From NCBI RefSeq assembly GCF_018612915.1, contig NZ_JAGGRL010000008.1, positions 23,944 to 87,943 on the forward strand: a DNA stretch of 64,000 bases. Reading direction: 5' to 3'. A program made the translations under genes and the position numbers. Below, piece by piece: positions 52,695 to 61,244 of this stretch (positions within the stretch are counted from its first letter, which is position 1; each line of letters opens with the position of its first letter). The stretch is from Stenotrophomonas sp. ISL-67 (lineage in GTDB: Bacteria > Pseudomonadota > Gammaproteobacteria > Xanthomonadales > Xanthomonadaceae). The notes under the pieces were generated by a model that saw only the letters and a program-made list of their open reading frames with translations, did no database searches and had not been told where the DNA came from.

Positions 52695-54911
52695 CTACCA
52701 GCTCACGGCAAGGCTGGCCGACACGTTGCGGCCAGGGTTGGTGTAACGGTCGATCACCGTGCTGCTGGTGGCCAGCGTGGAGGTGATCGCCGAGTAGTCG
52801 ATGTAGGTGCGGTCGCCGAGGTTGAACACGCCGACGTTGATCTTCGCGCCGGGCGCGAAGTCCCAGTGCGCCACCAGGTCCAGCACGCCGTAACCTGCGG
52901 GGCGGAACGCGGTGGCGCTGGCCATGCGGTCCTTGCGCTTGGCGAACGTACCGAGCAGCTCCACGCCCCAGGTTTCGCGATCAAAGGCCACGCCGAGCGT
53001 GCCGCGCAGCGGATCGATCGATTCCAGCGGCACGTCTTCGGTCTTGTCCTGGCCACGCGACCAGGCCACCGCGCCGTTCAACGACCAGCCGGCCAGCGCC
53101 GTGCTGAGTTCGCCGAAGTCGACACCGGCCTTGAGCTCGGCACCATGGATTTCCGCATCGGCGATGTTCTGCGACTGGAACACGATCAGCCCCTGCGGGT
53201 TGATGCCGACCTGGCGCTGGGACTCGATGAAGTCCTTGTAGTCGTTGTAGTAGCCGCTCAGGCTCACATACGCCGCCGGCGTCAGGAAGCGTACGCCCAG
53301 TTCCAGGCCGTCGCTGGTTTCGGGCTTGAGGTCCGGGTTGGGAATGGCGGTGTAGCCGAACATCACGTTGGTGAAGCCCAGGTTGACGTCGTTGTACGGC
53401 GGCGAGCGGAATCCGTGCGAGTAACCGGCGAACAACGACCAGGCATCGGCGAAGCGCCACACCAAGCCCAGCTTCGGCGACACACTGGTCTTGGTCAGGT
53501 CGGAGACGGCCACGCCAGGGTTGTCCTCACCGAAGATGGCATCCACCTCCGGGCGCAGTTCGTAATGGTCCACGCGCACGCCTGGCACCAGCGAGAAACG
53601 GCCATCGGCAAAGCGCATTTCATCCTGCACGTACAGGCCAAGCTCGGTGGTTTTGCTGATCGGGAAATCGCGCACCGGGAACGCATCGGGCAGGATCGTG
53701 GTGCTGGTCTGGCCATTGGCCAGTACCTGGTAGCCGTCGCGCTTCTGGCGCGTCTCGGTCCAGGTGCCGTCGAAGCCGTAGGTCAGTGCGTGCTCGACCG
53801 TACCGGTCTGCAGGGCCTTGTGGAAGGCGGCCTGCAGGCCGTACACGCGCTGGTCGAAGTTGAATTCGCGATGCCGCGTGGTGCGGTTGGCGCGCTGTTC
53901 GTCGGTGCGCTGGGTGGTTTCGCTGTCCTGCCGGTAGAGCTGCCAGGAGAGGCTGTCGGCGAAGCCGGCGGCCAGCTTATCCATCTCATGCGCGAACGAC
54001 ACGCGTGCGCGGGTCTGGTGGTCGCGCGCCTGCATGCCGGTGGTGGTGGTGTGGTCGATGGCCGACAGCACGTCGGTGTCCACGCTGTCCTCGTTGCCTT
54101 CCGCGGTCAGCCGGAAGCGCTGGTCCTCGCTGGGCGCGTAGACCAGCTTGCTGAGCACGCTGCGTCCGTCGCGGTCCTGCGGGTTGGCGGCGGTGCGGGT
54201 GCGGTCGTTGCTGCGCACATCGCCCATGCTCTCGGTTTCCTGGCCCTGGCGATGGGTGACATTCACCATGCCGCTCCAGTGGTCGCCGCCGAAGGCGGTG
54301 GTGGCGCTGCCGAGCAGGCCGTTCCATTCGCCGTCGTAGCCGAACTTCAGGCCGACGTAGCGGTTCTTTCCCTCCTTGAGGTAATCGGCCGGGTCCTTGG
54401 TGACGAAGGCGACCACGCCACCCAGCGCATCCGAGCCGTACAGCGCGCTGGCCGGGCCACGCACGATCTCGACCCGCTTGAGCGTTTCCAGGTCGGTGAA
54501 GTTGCGGTTGGCGTCGGCGAAGCTGCCGATGTTGAAGGCCTTGGGCATGGCGATGCCGTCGGTCTGGATCAGCACGCGGTTGCCGTCCAGCCCACGGATG
54601 CGGAAGCCGCCCAGGCCGAACCGGGCCGGGCTGCTGGTCACCGAAATGCCCGGTTCGTAGCGGACCAGGTCCTTGATGCTGCGCACCAGGTGGTCGTCCA
54701 GCTGTTCGCGGTCGATCACATCGACGGTGGCGGCCACATCGCTCAGCGCACGCTCGGTGCGGGTAGCGGTGACCTGCACGCGGTCGAAGTCGCGCGCGTT
54801 GGCGGCGTCGGGGCTGGCGGGGGCGGCGGCGTGCGCGGCCATGGGCAGCGCCAGCCATACAGACAAGCCGTAGCGCCGGCCTCTGGCCGGCAGAGCAGGA
54901 AGATGGATCAT
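52695..54911 (-). CDS. TonB-dependent heme/hemoglobin receptor
   Basis: 738 residues. The signal peptide spans 1-28 (ending MAAHA). A TonB-box-like region near FDRVQVTATRTER precedes the plug domain (about 55-165, with RGLDGNRVLIQTDGI and VEIVRGPASALYGSDALGG) and a 22-strand barrel with FRSPPYNDV (FRAP-like box) and NPDLKPETSDGLELG (NPNL-like box), typical of heme/hemoglobin receptors of the HmuR/HutA class. hemP and a Fur box lie upstream. Part of the signal peptide is encoded by a SMAG repeat. Confidence 0.9.
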   Translation of the reverse strand: MIHLPALPARGRRYGLSVWLALPMAAHAAAPASPDAANARDFDRVQVTATRTERALSDVAATVDVIDREQLDDHLVRSIKDLVRYEPGISVTSSPARFGLGGFRIRGLDGNRVLIQTDGIAMPKAFNIGSFADANRNFTDLETLKRVEIVRGPASALYGSDALGGVVAFVTKDPADYLKEGKNRYVGLKFGYDGEWNGLLGSATTAFGGDHWSGMVNVTHRQGQETESMGDVRSNDRTRTAANPQDRDGRSVLSKLVYAPSEDQRFRLTAEGNEDSVDTDVLSAIDHTTTTGMQARDHQTRARVSFAHEMDKLAAGFADSLSWQLYRQDSETTQRTDEQRANRTTRHREFNFDQRVYGLQAAFHKALQTGTVEHALTYGFDGTWTETRQKRDGYQVLANGQTSTTILPDAFPVRDFPISKTTELGLYVQDEMRFADGRFSLVPGVRVDHYELRPEVDAIFGEDNPGVAVSDLTKTSVSPKLGLVWRFADAWSLFAGYSHGFRSPPYNDVNLGFTNVMFGYTAIPNPDLKPETSDGLELGVRFLTPAAYVSLSGYYNDYKDFIESQRQVGINPQGLIVFQSQNIADAEIHGAELKAGVDFGELSTALAGWSLNGAVAWSRGQDKTEDVPLESIDPLRGTLGVAFDRETWGVELLGTFAKRKDRMASATAFRPAGYGVLDLVAHWDFAPGAKINVGVFNLGDRTYIDYSAITSTLATSSTVIDRYTNPGRNVSASLAVSW
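54870..54891. repeat. SMAG/REP palindrome inside a signal-peptide coding region
   Basis: GTAGCGCCGGCCTCTGGCCGGC lies in the receptor gene and is translated antisense as residues 7-14 (LPARGRRY) of the signal-peptide n-region, in the same phase as the copy in the DUF6607 gene. Confidence 0.88.
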
Positions 54912-55093
54912 GGTGGTTGACAGGGTCGGCTTGACGCGGAAGGAGACCCCCGACCGACGCCGGGGACCATGCGGTCGCAGGCGACGTGCCGAGGGGGAGA
55001 GAGGGGTACGACTGGCAGCAGGACCCGGAGGCCACATCCGCGCGGCCGCGCGGACGCACCCCCGTGGGGGAGGCGGGCCGGGGGACGTCTGGC

Positions 55094-55115
55094 GCGGGCC
55101 AGCAGCCGGCACTAC
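55094..55115. repeat. degenerate SMAG/REP element overlapping the hemP stop
   Basis: Reads GTAGTGCCGGCTGCTGGCCCGC on the minus strand. The TAG of its GTAG end is the hemP stop codon (55112-55114). The remaining 180 nt up to the receptor start hold no gene. Confidence 0.65.
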
Positions 55116-55309
55116 TTGGTCAGAATGAGCTTGTCGTTGCTGGTGTGGCGCAGGCGATAGAAACGGTCGCCGTGCTGGATCAGGATTTCGCGACGCCCCT
55201 TCAGCAGGGCCTCGCTGTCGATCACTTCTTCAGCCGGAACGGCGCGGACCGGGCGGTCGCGGAGGGTCAGCGTTTCGGGGCGCAGCAGTACAGCGGCTTG
55301 AGTGTTCAT
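55112..55309 (-). CDS. hemP: hemin uptake protein HemP
   Basis: 65 residues. The C-terminal RREILIQHGDRFYRLRHTSNDKLILTK is the HemP/HmuP signature. It is a small cytoplasmic protein that is needed for expression or function of heme receptors in several proteobacteria. It directly follows a Fur box and precedes the receptor gene by 200 nt, so it is the first gene of the iron-regulated unit. Confidence 0.93.
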   Translation of the reverse strand: MNTQAAVLLRPETLTLRDRPVRAVPAEEVIDSEALLKGRREILIQHGDRFYRLRHTSNDKLILTK

Positions 55310-55334
55310 TGTCTGGACTCGTGCGAGGGACGAG

Positions 55335-55353
55335 ATAAATGATAATGATTCTC
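55335..55353 (-). promoter_or_regulatory. Fur box upstream of hemP
   Basis: On the minus strand it reads GAGAATCATTATCATTTAT, a good match to the 19-bp Fur consensus (three NATWAT-like hexamers). It starts 26 nt before the hemP ATG. A weaker GAGAATGG block lies about 25 nt further upstream in an AT-rich tract (55340-55435), which stands out from the GC-rich surroundings. Confidence 0.82.
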
Positions 55354-55434
55354 AGTTCACAATCAACAACCATTCTCATGTTCATTGATGAGATTTATGA
55401 TTGATTTTCTTTTTTTGATAGGCGACATCTATCG

Positions 55435-55461
55435 GTAGGGCCACGCCCTGCGTGGCTCTAC
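55435..55461. repeat. SMAG/REP palindrome
   Basis: GTAGGGCCACGCCCTGCGTGGC followed by TCTAC, so both ends carry the GTAG/CTAC terminus. It lies between the AKR stop and the Fur-regulated AT-rich region. Confidence 0.88.
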
Positions 55462-55472
55462 GCACGGTTACG

Positions 55473-56447
55473 TCATGCGGCGAAGATCGCCTCCACCCTG
55501 CTCCAGTCGGCGTCGGCTACCTGCTCAAGCACGTCCAGCGCGCCGAGGTTCTGCTCCAGCTGGCTGACCCGGCTGGCGCCGAGGATCACGCTGGACACGT
55601 TCGGGTTGCGCAGGCACCAGGCGATGGCCAGCTGCGCCGGGGACTGGCCCAGGTCGGCGGCAAGTGCACTGTAGGCACGCACCTTGTCCAGGCGCTGCCC
55701 GGCCGACTCGCCCAGGACCAGCTCCTTCAGCCAGCCCATCTGGGCCTGGCCCAGCCGCGATTCCGGGTCGAAACCGCTGTTGTACTTGCCGCTCAGCAGG
55801 CCCGACGCCAGCGGCGAGAAGATCGTGGTGCCCAGCCCCGGGTCGGCGTACAGCGGCGCGTACTCGCGCTCTACCCGCTCGCGGTGCAGCAGGTTGTACT
55901 GCGGCTGTTCCATCGTCGGCAGGTGCAGGTTGTGGCTGCGCGCCACCGCCACCGCTTCCTGGATCTGCGTCGCCGACCACTCCGAGGTACCCCAGTACAG
56001 CACCTTGCCCTGCCGGATCAGGGTATCCATGGCCAGCACGGTTTCGGCAATGGGCGTGTCCAGGTCCGGCCGGTGGCAGTAATACAGGTCCAGGTAGTCC
56101 ACCCGCAGGCGCTTGAGCGCGGCGTGGCAGGCATCGGTCACGTGCTTGCGCGACAACCCATGCTGGGTCGGCCGTGGCTCGTCCACCGCACCGAAGAACA
56201 CCTTGCTGGACACGCACACCCCATCGCGGGGCAGGCGCAGGTCAGCGATCACATCGCCCATCACCTGCTCGGCGCGGCCGCGCGCATAGCCCTCGGCGTT
56301 GTCGAAGAAGTTGATGCCATGGTCCCAGGCGCAGGCAACCAGGTTGCGGGCCTCATCACGGCTGATCTGGTCGCCGAAGGTGACCCACGCCCCGAAGGAC
56401 AAGGCCGACAGCTTCAGCCCGGACGAGCCCAGGCGGCGGTAATGCAT
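55473..56447 (-). CDS. aldo/keto reductase (Kv-beta/YghZ-like)
   Basis: 324 residues. The TIM-barrel AKR has catalytic Asp and Tyr in [15 protein letters not shown], Lys in [10 protein letters not shown] and His in [11 protein letters not shown]. The C-terminal NADPH site is [17 protein letters not shown]. Length and [11 protein letters not shown] match the voltage-gated-channel beta-like branch that includes YghZ/Gpr, which detoxifies aldehydes such as methylglyoxal. GGAG precedes ATG 56445-56447. Single-gene unit. Confidence 0.87.
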   Translation of the reverse strand: MHYRRLGSSGLKLSALSFGAWVTFGDQISRDEARNLVACAWDHGINFFDNAEGYARGRAEQVMGDVIADLRLPRDGVCVSSKVFFGAVDEPRPTQHGLSRKHVTDACHAALKRLRVDYLDLYYCHRPDLDTPIAETVLAMDTLIRQGKVLYWGTSEWSATQIQEAVAVARSHNLHLPTMEQPQYNLLHRERVEREYAPLYADPGLGTTIFSPLASGLLSGKYNSGFDPESRLGQAQMGWLKELVLGESAGQRLDKVRAYSALAADLGQSPAQLAIAWCLRNPNVSSVILGASRVSQLEQNLGALDVLEQVADADWSRVEAIFAA

Positions 56448-56659
56448 ATGATTCTCCTGCGGGATACGGAAATCTGAACGTGTTGGGTTGCGCCGGGGCG
56501 CCGCCCCGGTGCGGCCCGCCAGTGTAGCCGCCACCGCCCGGACCCTTGCGGTTGCTTGCCCGATCGAGGCCGATCGGGGCATGGACGCTGCTTTTCCTTG
56601 CCCCGCCCCTGCCGCTGCTCTAGGCTTCCCGTTTTTCGCGGCGCCCCAAGGGAAGTCTC

Positions 56660-57958
56660 ATGGTCGAAGGTTTGGGCAGGATCGGCTTCGGCCTGTTCGG
56701 GTTGGCAGTGCTGATCGGCATCGCCTGGCTGTTCTCGAACAACAAGCGTTCCGTCGATTGGCGGCTGGTGCTGACCGGCATCACCCTGCAGATCGCCTTC
56801 GCTGCGGTGGTGCTGCTGATGCCCGGCGGGCGCGAAGCGTTCTCGCTGCTGGGCGACGGCTTCGTCAAGGTGCTCAGCTTCGTCAACGAAGGCTCGCGCT
56901 TCATCTTCGGCAGCCTGATGGACACCAACCAGTTTGGTTTCATCTTCGCCTTCCAGGTGCTGCCGACGATCATCTTCTTCTCGGCGCTGATGGGGGTCAT
57001 GTACCACCTCAACGTGATGCAGCTGATCGTGCGCGGCATGGCCTGGGCAATCACCAAGGTCATGCGCGTGTCCGGTGCGGAAACCACCAGCGTCTGCGCC
57101 AGCGTGTTCATCGGCCAGACCGAAGCGCCGCTGACCGTGCGCCCCTACATCGCCAAGATGACCCAGTCCGAGCTGATCACCATGATGATCGGCGGCATGG
57201 CCCACATCGCCGGCGGCGTGCTGGCCGCGTACGTGGGCATGCTGGGCGGCAACGACCCGGTGCAGCAGGCCTTCTACGCCAAGCACCTGCTGGCCGCCAG
57301 CATCATGGCCGCCCCGGCCACCCTGGTGGTGGCCAAGCTGCTGGTGCCCGAAACCGGCACCCCGCTGACCCGCGGCACCGTGAAGATGGAGGTGGAGAAG
57401 ACCTCCAGCAACATCATCGACGCCGCCGCCGCCGGCGCCGGCGACGGCCTCAAGCTGGCCCTGAACATCGGCGCCATGCTGCTGGCCTTCATCGCCCTGA
57501 TCGCCCTGCTCAACGCGCCGCTGACCTGGCTGGGTGAAATCACCGGCCTGCAGGCCGCGCTGGGCCGCCCGACCGACCTGTCGACCATCTTCGGGTACCT
57601 GCTGGCCCCGATCGCCTGGGTGATCGGCACCCCTTGGGCCGATGCCACCACCGTGGGCTCACTGATCGGCCAGAAGGTGGTCATCAACGAGTTCGTGGCG
57701 TATTCCAAACTGTCGGAAATCGTCAACGGCCAGGTGCCCGGCGTGTCGCTGTCGGCCGAAGGCCGCCTGATCGCCACCTACGCCCTGTGCGGTTTCGCCA
57801 ATTTCAGCTCGATCGCCATCCAGATCGGTGGTATTGGTGGGCTGGCACCGGAGCGTCGCCACGACCTGGCCAAGTTCGGCCTGCGCGCCGTGCTGGGCGG
57901 TACCATTGCCACCTTCATGACGGCGACCATTGCCGGCGTGCTGACGCATTTCAGCTGA
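56660..57958 (+). CDS. NupC-type concentrative nucleoside transporter
   Basis: 432 residues with about ten helices. CNT landmarks are GFIFAFQVLPTIIFFSALMG, ETTSVCASVFIGQTEAPLTVRPYI (about 134-157, nucleoside and cation site) and NEFVAYSKLSE with YALCGFANFSSIAIQIGG. It takes up nucleosides with protons or sodium. It lies 25 nt ahead of a PfkB-type kinase gene, a likely intake-and-phosphorylate pair. Confidence 0.92.
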   Translation: MVEGLGRIGFGLFGLAVLIGIAWLFSNNKRSVDWRLVLTGITLQIAFAAVVLLMPGGREAFSLLGDGFVKVLSFVNEGSRFIFGSLMDTNQFGFIFAFQVLPTIIFFSALMGVMYHLNVMQLIVRGMAWAITKVMRVSGAETTSVCASVFIGQTEAPLTVRPYIAKMTQSELITMMIGGMAHIAGGVLAAYVGMLGGNDPVQQAFYAKHLLAASIMAAPATLVVAKLLVPETGTPLTRGTVKMEVEKTSSNIIDAAAAGAGDGLKLALNIGAMLLAFIALIALLNAPLTWLGEITGLQAALGRPTDLSTIFGYLLAPIAWVIGTPWADATTVGSLIGQKVVINEFVAYSKLSEIVNGQVPGVSLSAEGRLIATYALCGFANFSSIAIQIGGIGGLAPERRHDLAKFGLRAVLGGTIATFMTATIAGVLTHFS

Positions 57959-57983
57959 TATCCGTTCCCGAGAAACAGTCTTT

Positions 57984-58940
57984 ATGAGTAGCAGTGTCGT
58001 CGTTGTCGGTTCCTTCAACGTGGATCATGTGTGGCGTTGCGAATCGCTCCCGGCACCGGGTGCGACCATCGCCGGCCGCTACAGCACCGGCCCCGGCGGC
58101 AAGGGTTTCAACCAGGCCGTGGCCGCCCGCCGTGCTGGCGCCCCGACCACCTTCCTGTGCGCCCTCGGCAATGACGCCGGCGGTGCCATGGCCCGCGGCC
58201 TGGCCGAGCAGGACGGGTTCGCCCTGAGCGCCGAAGCCAGCACCGAGCCCACCGGCACCGGCGGCATCTACGTCGACAGCCGTGGCCGCAACACCATCGT
58301 GATCGGCCCCGGCGCCAACGCCGCGCTCAGCACCGCCTACATCGAACAGCAGCGTGCCCTGCTGGCCGGTGCCAAGGTCGTGCTGGCCCAGCTCGAATCC
58401 CCGGTCGAAACCATCGAAGCCGCCTTGGCCATCGCCCGCGAAGCCGGTGCCACCACCGTGCTCAACGCCGCCCCGGCCGACGCCCCCTCCAGCATCGGCC
58501 TGCTCAAGCTCGCCGACATCCTCACGCCCAACGAAACCGAATTCGCCGCCCTGCTCGGGCGCCATGTCGGCGAACGCGTGGACGCCGACGACGTCGCCGC
58601 CCTCGACGGCGCCAGCCTGCACGCGCTGTGCCGCATGCTGGTCGGCAACGGCACCGTCGTGGTCACCCTCGGCGCGGTCGGCGTGTTCGTCTCGCACGCC
58701 GAAGAGAACCTGCGCGGCGACACCCAGCCCTACTACCGTGTGGGCGCCGAACAGGTCCAGGTGCTCGACACCACCGGCGCCGGCGACGCCTTCAACGGCG
58801 CCCTGGTCGCCTCCCTGGCCCAGGACCCGGACGCCGCCTTCACCCGCCACGTCCGCTTCGCCAACCAGTTCGCCGGCAAGTCGACGGAGAAGGAAGGCGC
58901 CGCCGTGGCGATGCCGCATTTCACGCCTGCGGACGTGTAA
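57984..58940 (+). CDS. PfkB-family sugar/nucleoside kinase
   Basis: 318 residues, ribokinase fold. PfkB signature 1 is TGPGGKGFNQAVAARRAG (about 33-50) and signature 2 VLDTTGAGDAFNGALVA (about 256-272) carries the catalytic Asp. ILTPNETEFAALLG completes the ATP site. Overall it is ribokinase-like, but GKGF replaces the usual GKGA and the gene follows nupC, so a nucleoside (inosine/guanosine/adenosine) kinase is a fair alternative. An intrinsic terminator closes the operon. Confidence 0.85.
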   Translation: MSSSVVVVGSFNVDHVWRCESLPAPGATIAGRYSTGPGGKGFNQAVAARRAGAPTTFLCALGNDAGGAMARGLAEQDGFALSAEASTEPTGTGGIYVDSRGRNTIVIGPGANAALSTAYIEQQRALLAGAKVVLAQLESPVETIEAALAIAREAGATTVLNAAPADAPSSIGLLKLADILTPNETEFAALLGRHVGERVDADDVAALDGASLHALCRMLVGNGTVVVTLGAVGVFVSHAEENLRGDTQPYYRVGAEQVQVLDTTGAGDAFNGALVASLAQDPDAAFTRHVRFANQFAGKSTEKEGAAVAMPHFTPADV

Positions 58941-58970
58941 GGCCGCAGCCGAGGCAAGGCAACACAACGG

Positions 58971-59000
58971 AAACCGGCGTGAAAGTGCCGGTTTTTGTTT
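58971..59000 (+). terminator. rho-independent terminator after the PfkB kinase
   Basis: AAACCGGC/GCCGGTTT with an 8-nt loop, running into TTTTTGTTT. Confidence 0.85.
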
Positions 59001-59009
59001 GGGCGCGCG

Positions 59010-59178
59010 GTAGCGCCGGCCGTTGGCCGGCTGCTCTTTGTTTCAGGGTCATGAACGCCTGACGCGCGCCTTCGGATGTTGTAAACGCCGGATGGCTTGT
59101 CGCGATCGTTGCGTGACCGCCTTTGGACGCTTGGGCCGCGCTGCGCGCGGTGTCCGGCCAACGGCCGGGGCTACCCAC
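59010..59178. repeat. composite SMAG repeat
   Basis: A SMAG palindrome at 59010-59031 and a reverse one at 59152-59174 flank about 120 nt. Its reverse complement (ATCGCGAC...CCGGCGTTTACA...TCCGAAG...GGCGTTCATG) matches the stretch next to the palindrome at 62.45 kb. GCGCTGCGCGCGGTGTCCGG is shared with both copies near 62.5 and 62.7 kb. This and the SMAG at 59310 fill the gene-free region 58941-59341. Confidence 0.75.
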
Positions 59179-59309
59179 CCAACCGTCCAACATCCCGCAG
59201 CCTTGGGGGCGTGGGAAGCAACCGTCAAGCATCTGTTGATGCCCGTATGGCATCAGAGCCTTCCGGATTGGCCTGAATGTGGGGCCGGATTGCAGGGGTT
59301 TGCTTGGTT

Positions 59310-59331
59310 GCCGGCCATGGGCCGGCACTAC
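59310..59331. repeat. SMAG/REP palindrome abutting the dusB start
   Basis: GCCGGCCATGGGCCGGCACTAC ends 10 nt before the dusB ATG, so it covers the normal ribosome-binding region. Confidence 0.85.
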
Positions 59332-59341
59332 AATGCCCGGC

Positions 59342-60334
59342 ATGCAGATTGGTCCTTACACGATTCAGCCCAATGTGGTGCTGGCCCCCATGGCCGGTGT
59401 CACCGACAAGCCGTTCCGGCTGCTGTGCAAGCGGCTCGGCGCCGGCCTGGCCGCGTCTGAAATGACCATCTCCGACCCGCGCTTCTGGACCACCCGCAAG
59501 TCCCTGCACCGCATGGACCATGCCGGCGAACCCGACCCCATCAGCGTCCAGATCGCCGGCACCGAACCCCAGCAGCTCGCCGACGCCGCCCGCTACAACG
59601 TCGACCACGGCGCCCAGATCATCGACATCAACATGGGCTGCCCCGCCAAGAAGGTCTGCAATGCCTGGGCCGGCTCCGCCCTGATGCGCGACGAAGACCT
59701 CGTCGCCCGCATCCTCGGCGCCGTCGTCGGCGCCGTCGACGTGCCGGTGACCCTGAAGATCCGCACCGGCTGGGACTGCGACCACCGCAACGGCCCTCGC
59801 ATCGCCCATATCGCCGAGGACAGCGGCATCGCCGCCCTTGCCGTGCACGGCCGCACCCGCGACCAGCATTACACCGGCAGCGCCGAGTACGAGACCATCG
59901 CCGCCATCAAGGCCGCCCTGCGCATTCCCGTGATCGCCAACGGCGACATCGACAGCCCGCAGAAGGCTGCCCAGGTGCTCGCCCGGACCGGCGTGGATGC
60001 CGTCATGATCGGCCGCGCCGCACAGGGCCGCCCCTGGATCTTCCGCGAAGTCGCCCACTACCTCGCCACCGGCACCCTGCTGCCGCCGCCGTCGCTGCAC
60101 GAAGTGCGTGACATCCTGCTCGGCCACCTGCATGCGCTGCATGATTTCTACGGCGAACCGCAGGGCGTGCGCATCGCCCGCAAGCACCTTGGCTGGTATG
60201 CCAAGGACCGCCCCGAGAATGCCGCCTTCCGCGCCGTCGTCAACCGCGCCGAGAATGCCGATGCGCAGATTGCGCTGACCACCGAATATTTCTCTGCACT
60301 GGCTGCCGGCGAACCGCTGTCGACCGCTGCCTGA
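59342..60334 (+). CDS. dusB: tRNA-dihydrouridine synthase B
   Basis: 330 residues. The FMN TIM barrel has VVLAPMAGVTDKPFR, the catalytic Cys in INMGCPAKKVC (about 97-107), LKIRTGWD, VHGRTRDQHYTGSAE and VIANGDI, all DusB-typical. It reduces uridine 17 of tRNA. In E. coli dusB precedes fis; here fis is replaced by a methyltransferase gene. No Shine-Dalgarno motif is visible before ATG 59342, because a SMAG palindrome lies there. Confidence 0.93.
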   Translation: MQIGPYTIQPNVVLAPMAGVTDKPFRLLCKRLGAGLAASEMTISDPRFWTTRKSLHRMDHAGEPDPISVQIAGTEPQQLADAARYNVDHGAQIIDINMGCPAKKVCNAWAGSALMRDEDLVARILGAVVGAVDVPVTLKIRTGWDCDHRNGPRIAHIAEDSGIAALAVHGRTRDQHYTGSAEYETIAAIKAALRIPVIANGDIDSPQKAAQVLARTGVDAVMIGRAAQGRPWIFREVAHYLATGTLLPPPSLHEVRDILLGHLHALHDFYGEPQGVRIARKHLGWYAKDRPENAAFRAVVNRAENADAQIALTTEYFSALAAGEPLSTAA

Positions 60335-60377
60335 TCCACCCCCACTGTCGAGCCTGCCTCGACGCCACGTGACCGCC

Positions 60378-61202
60378 ATGACCCCGATTGCCGCCCCCAC
60401 CTACCTGCACGGATTCTCCGACACCGAACAGCACCGTCTGGTCACCCAGGCGCGGCTGCTGGAATCGTCCATCTTCAGCAGCATCGACTACAGCGGCGCC
60501 CAGCGCCTGCTTGAAGTCGGCAGCGGCGTCGGCGCCCAGACCGAGATCCTGCTGCGCCGCTTCCCCGAGCTCCACGTCACCGGCGTCGACCTGAGCGAAG
60601 CGCAGCTGGCCGCTGCCCGACAGAACCTGGAAAAGACCCCCTGGTGCAGCGAGCGCTATACGCTGCTGCAGGCCGACGCCGGCAACCTGCCGTTCGGCGC
60701 GCGCGAGTTCGACGCCGCCTTCCTGTGCTGGGTGCTTGAGCACGTGCCCTCGCCCGCTCGCGTGCTCAACGAAGTGCGCCGCGTGCTGGTGCCCGGCTCG
60801 CCCGTGTACGTCACCGAAGTGATGAATGCCTCGTTCCTGCTCGACCCGTACTCGCCGCACATCTGGCGCTACTGGATGGCCTTCAACGACTTCCAGTACG
60901 ACCACGGCGGCGACCCGTTCGTGGGCGCCAAGCTCGGCAACCTGCTGCTGGCCGGTGGCTTCCGCGACGTGCATACCGAGATCAAGACCATCCACCTGGA
61001 CAACCGCGAACCGGCCCGGCGCAAGACGATGATGGCCTTCTGGGAACAACTGCTGCTGTCGGCGGCCGACCCGTTGCTGGACGCCGGTCTGGTCGACCAG
61101 GAAACGGTGGATGGCATGCGCCGCGAGTTCAGCCTGGTCCAGAACGATCCGAACGCGGTGTTCTTCTTCTCGTTCGTGCAGGCACGCGCCACCGTGTATT
61201 GA
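60378..61202 (+). CDS. class I SAM-dependent methyltransferase
   Basis: 274 residues. SAM-binding motif I is LLEVGSGVGAQTEILLRRF (about 45-63), motif II VTGVDLSEAQL, and post-motif region FLCWVLEHVPSPARVLNEVRRVLVPG. This is the Methyltransf_11/25 type, acting on a small molecule or unknown acceptor. GTG 60369 could add 3 residues. It is located 43 nt after dusB and may be cotranscribed. The tail VFFFSFVQARATVY is typical of related ToxA/SmtA-like enzymes. Substrate unknown. Confidence 0.83.
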   Translation: MTPIAAPTYLHGFSDTEQHRLVTQARLLESSIFSSIDYSGAQRLLEVGSGVGAQTEILLRRFPELHVTGVDLSEAQLAAARQNLEKTPWCSERYTLLQADAGNLPFGAREFDAAFLCWVLEHVPSPARVLNEVRRVLVPGSPVYVTEVMNASFLLDPYSPHIWRYWMAFNDFQYDHGGDPFVGAKLGNLLLAGGFRDVHTEIKTIHLDNREPARRKTMMAFWEQLLLSAADPLLDAGLVDQETVDGMRREFSLVQNDPNAVFFFSFVQARATVY

Positions 61203-61244
61203 AGCGCACTGCGGCCGCGCTGACGATCCGGCGATCCGGCGATC

